Assembly: GCA_029207755.1 (NCBI GenBank)
Contig: JARCOQ010000001.1
Location: forward strand, 91,933,637-91,997,636
Origin: Chamaea fasciata
Lineage: Eukaryota > Chordata > Aves > Passeriformes > Sylviidae
Direction of reading: 5' to 3'
DNA: 64,000 nt
Position 1 is the first letter of the stretch. Every line of letters begins with the position of its first letter. Below the pieces are notes generated by a model. The model did not search any database. It was not told where the DNA came from and was given only the letters and a program-made list of their open reading frames with translations. Of the stretch, positions 61,851 through 64,000 are shown piece after piece. The position numbers were made by a program, and so were the translations under genes.

Positions 61851-64000
61851 GTTCTGTAATTCTGTGGGGGAAGAAAGGGCTTATTGGAGCATGCATATTC
61901 CCTCCTCCCCAAAGCACTGGAGTCTTCGATGGCTCGCATTAACCCCTTTCCCTCTCCAGTAGGATGAATTCCTTTATGTGCATGGACATCTGCCAGCTGG
62001 AATTATTCTTCTGAGGGTTCAGAAGGACCGCTTAATTTTTGGGAGTCTCCAGAAATGCTGATTGTTAAGACATCTCTCATACCCATACATCTGTGTCTTA
62101 GTTTCTTAACTCAAGATGGTGTCAAACTTGGTAATTTTGCTTTGAGACTTCTTTTATTTTATTCTTCTCTCAGAAATGGAGGAAGAACTTTCCCGACCCA
62201 AAAACTTGTGTCCTTGTATAGTAGCTGTGAACTTTTTCTGTACTTGTCCAAGCACATATGCATGCCTACATATGCACATGCACCTCTGTGTTTGTTTTGC
62301 CCAGATTGCTGCTGTACATGAGTGTCCTCAGCTGCTTGCATAAATCGTATCTGTCCTATCAAGGGACAGACATATTGTGTCTCCACTACACCGTGCAGTC
62401 TGTAATAATAATAATTAAACCGAAGCAAACCCCCACTAGGTATGGAACATCCATGATCAGGTGCAACTTCTGTCAGTCGAGAGCCAGCTCAGAGGTTTTA
62501 CATAGCGGCATGTTTGTCCCTAAAAAGGTGTTGTTCTGCCTTTACAGAGACCTGTGTCTTGTTCAGTGTTTGGCACTTCTTTTACTTAGGTTTTTTTTAA
62601 AGGAATGGACAGTTTTTTCCTACTAATTTTGGTTGTCCTGAGGGTTGTTCTTTTCTCATTGAGAAATCCAACCTATTTGTTTAAATTACCATGACAGTTG
62701 GTGGCTTCTGTCAACAGACTGTGACTCTAGAGAAAAGCTTCTGTCCCAGGAGTGATTTGTTTCAGAGTTTCCAAGTATGTTTGCAGAGACTAATGGTGAG
62801 TTACGGGAATGGAGGCACAAGAGATTTACCATACTTCTCTGACATGCAAAGATGTGTTAGTGACTCTTCATTTTTCCATATGCAGACACATAAGAGGTCC
62901 TTTACTATCCCAGTATCCCATACAAGCTGTAGATTGGCCTCTGTAATTTCCCTGTAAGAAATGAGTGACCTTTTCTTCCTGTATTGTTTGTTTTCTCTGT
63001 TATTGCTTAGAAAACACTTAGAAACGTTTTTCAAATCAGTTTTTTGTTTGTTTTTTTTTCTATAACATAGGCAGTTAAAAACCAGGGCCCAAATAGCTGT
63101 CTTAATCTTAGTGTACTCTGCAGTGATACTAGTAGACCTGAACCTAGAAACAGTGATTTGTTCCTGTACTCCAAAATAATTTTCTACTTTGAATTAAGGG
63201 CATTTGGTTAAATCTCTTCCACTTTTATTTATGTCATATGCATATATTGTACACGTCATCATCTTACTGGAACAATCCAGTTGGTAATAGTAGTAGAAGA
63301 GTGTGTTAAATGCTGTTTGGAGAAAAGACATAAATTTTTAAACTGATCTCCTAATGTGATTATTCCGTTCATTTGAAGTAAGAAAGAGAAATGTTCTCAA
63401 ATTCATTTTGTATTACAGCTTCATTTAGGTCTAGGGAAAAATCTTTTTCTCCTTGTGGTCTCATCTTCAGTAGTGCCGGTTTCATAACCCATGTAGCCAC
63501 ATAGACAGCTCTCTTTAATGGGATCGAGACTTGTTTTTCCACATATTAATTAATCCTGTATCTTCTTTGTAGCTTGGACTATTACTCATGTATCTTTGTT
63601 GTTGGTATGACTTGAACTCCCTTATTACCACTCACAGACATTCAAATATGACTTTATTTGTGCTTTTTCTGGATGCCCTGGGAAGCATGAGAAGAGCGTA
63701 ATATCACCTGAATATGAACCCACACTAGAATTTACTGGTGGGTGGATTTGCCAATAGGTCTGCTGAAGTGCTTTCTGTATTCTTTTTGAAGTTTCGACCT
63801 CTCCTAATGGAGCAGGCAAGTTATTACACTGTTCATATGACTGGCTAGAGAGGAATTAAAATACACTGAACAGGGAATTCAAAATCAAAAGGAACATAGC
63901 AATGTACATGCATGTATTAGACTAGATTATTCTGCAGTGCTGCACCATCTTAGAGAAGACCAATATGTTAATTAATCTCAAAAAGATTTTCAGATCTGCT

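Larger units (their letters stand above)
58920..64000 (+). other. CDKAL1 intron after exon C
   Basis: The intron begins GTAAGA and runs past the end of the window. It holds a CR1 antisense tail and a GC-rich block at 61.2-61.9 kb. I looked for the next CDKAL1 exon, which should open with the CxxxCxxC codons, and did not find it. The remaining sequence is AT-rich with no recognised gene. Confidence 0.85.

Noticed and set aside
1..64000. CRISPR arrays, phage, operons or bacterial defence systems
   Set aside because: No regularly spaced repeats, no gene-dense coding strand and no ribosome-binding sites; the exons, introns and CR1 elements show a vertebrate nuclear genome.
58920..64000. Next CDKAL1 exon carrying the CxxxCxxC motif
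   Set aside because: I looked for codons for the expected cysteine-rich start next to a splice acceptor and found none; it probably lies beyond the window.

Overview
The window looks like one piece of a very large, intron-rich vertebrate gene, most likely from a bird and probably a neoavian or passerine one. The evidence for a bird is a set of CR1 retrotransposon 3' ends with the avian ATTCTATG-type octamer tail, plus a solo endogenous-retrovirus LTR of a type common in neoavian genomes. There are no bacterial or phage-like operons. Almost none of the short open reading frames looks like a gene; nearly all of the sequence is AT-rich intron.

Three short exons on the + strand, at 36,705-36,801, 44,634-44,682 and 58,799-58,919, join in frame. 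They encode an internal part of CDKAL1, the tRNA-A37 methylthiotransferase that makes ms2t6A on tRNA-Lys(UUU). Together they cover about 88 residues: the end of the N-terminal MTTase (UPF0004) domain, including its third cluster cysteine, and the linker up to the radical-SAM domain. The CxxxCxxC motif itself should begin in the next exon, which lies beyond this window. The start and end of the gene are also outside. The three exons are separated by introns of about 7.8 kb and 14.1 kb. They are flanked by at least 36.7 kb of upstream intron and 5.1 kb of downstream intron.

Region by region: 1-36,704 is the tail of a giant intron. It holds CR1 fragments near 5.5, 7.3, 15.4, 20.3 and 26.2 kb, several T- and GT-rich tracts, a 45-base poly-T, a small GC-rich block near 10.4 kb and a repeat-poor stretch near 30.6-31.4 kb. 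The 36,802-44,633 intron holds one CR1 fragment at 41.3 kb and pyrimidine tracts. The 44,683-58,798 intron holds a long CR1 copy at 46.3 kb, an antisense solo LTR at 49.9-50.8 kb and a CR1 tail right after it. The 58,920-64,000 intron holds an antisense CR1 tail inside a GC-rich block at 61.2-61.9 kb.

I found no convincing undescribed system. The most useful leads are the possible long-range regulatory content of the large introns (CDKAL1 introns are known to carry conserved elements linked to SOX4), the sense bias of the CR1 copies, the solo LTR, and two GC-rich blocks not fully explained by known repeats.
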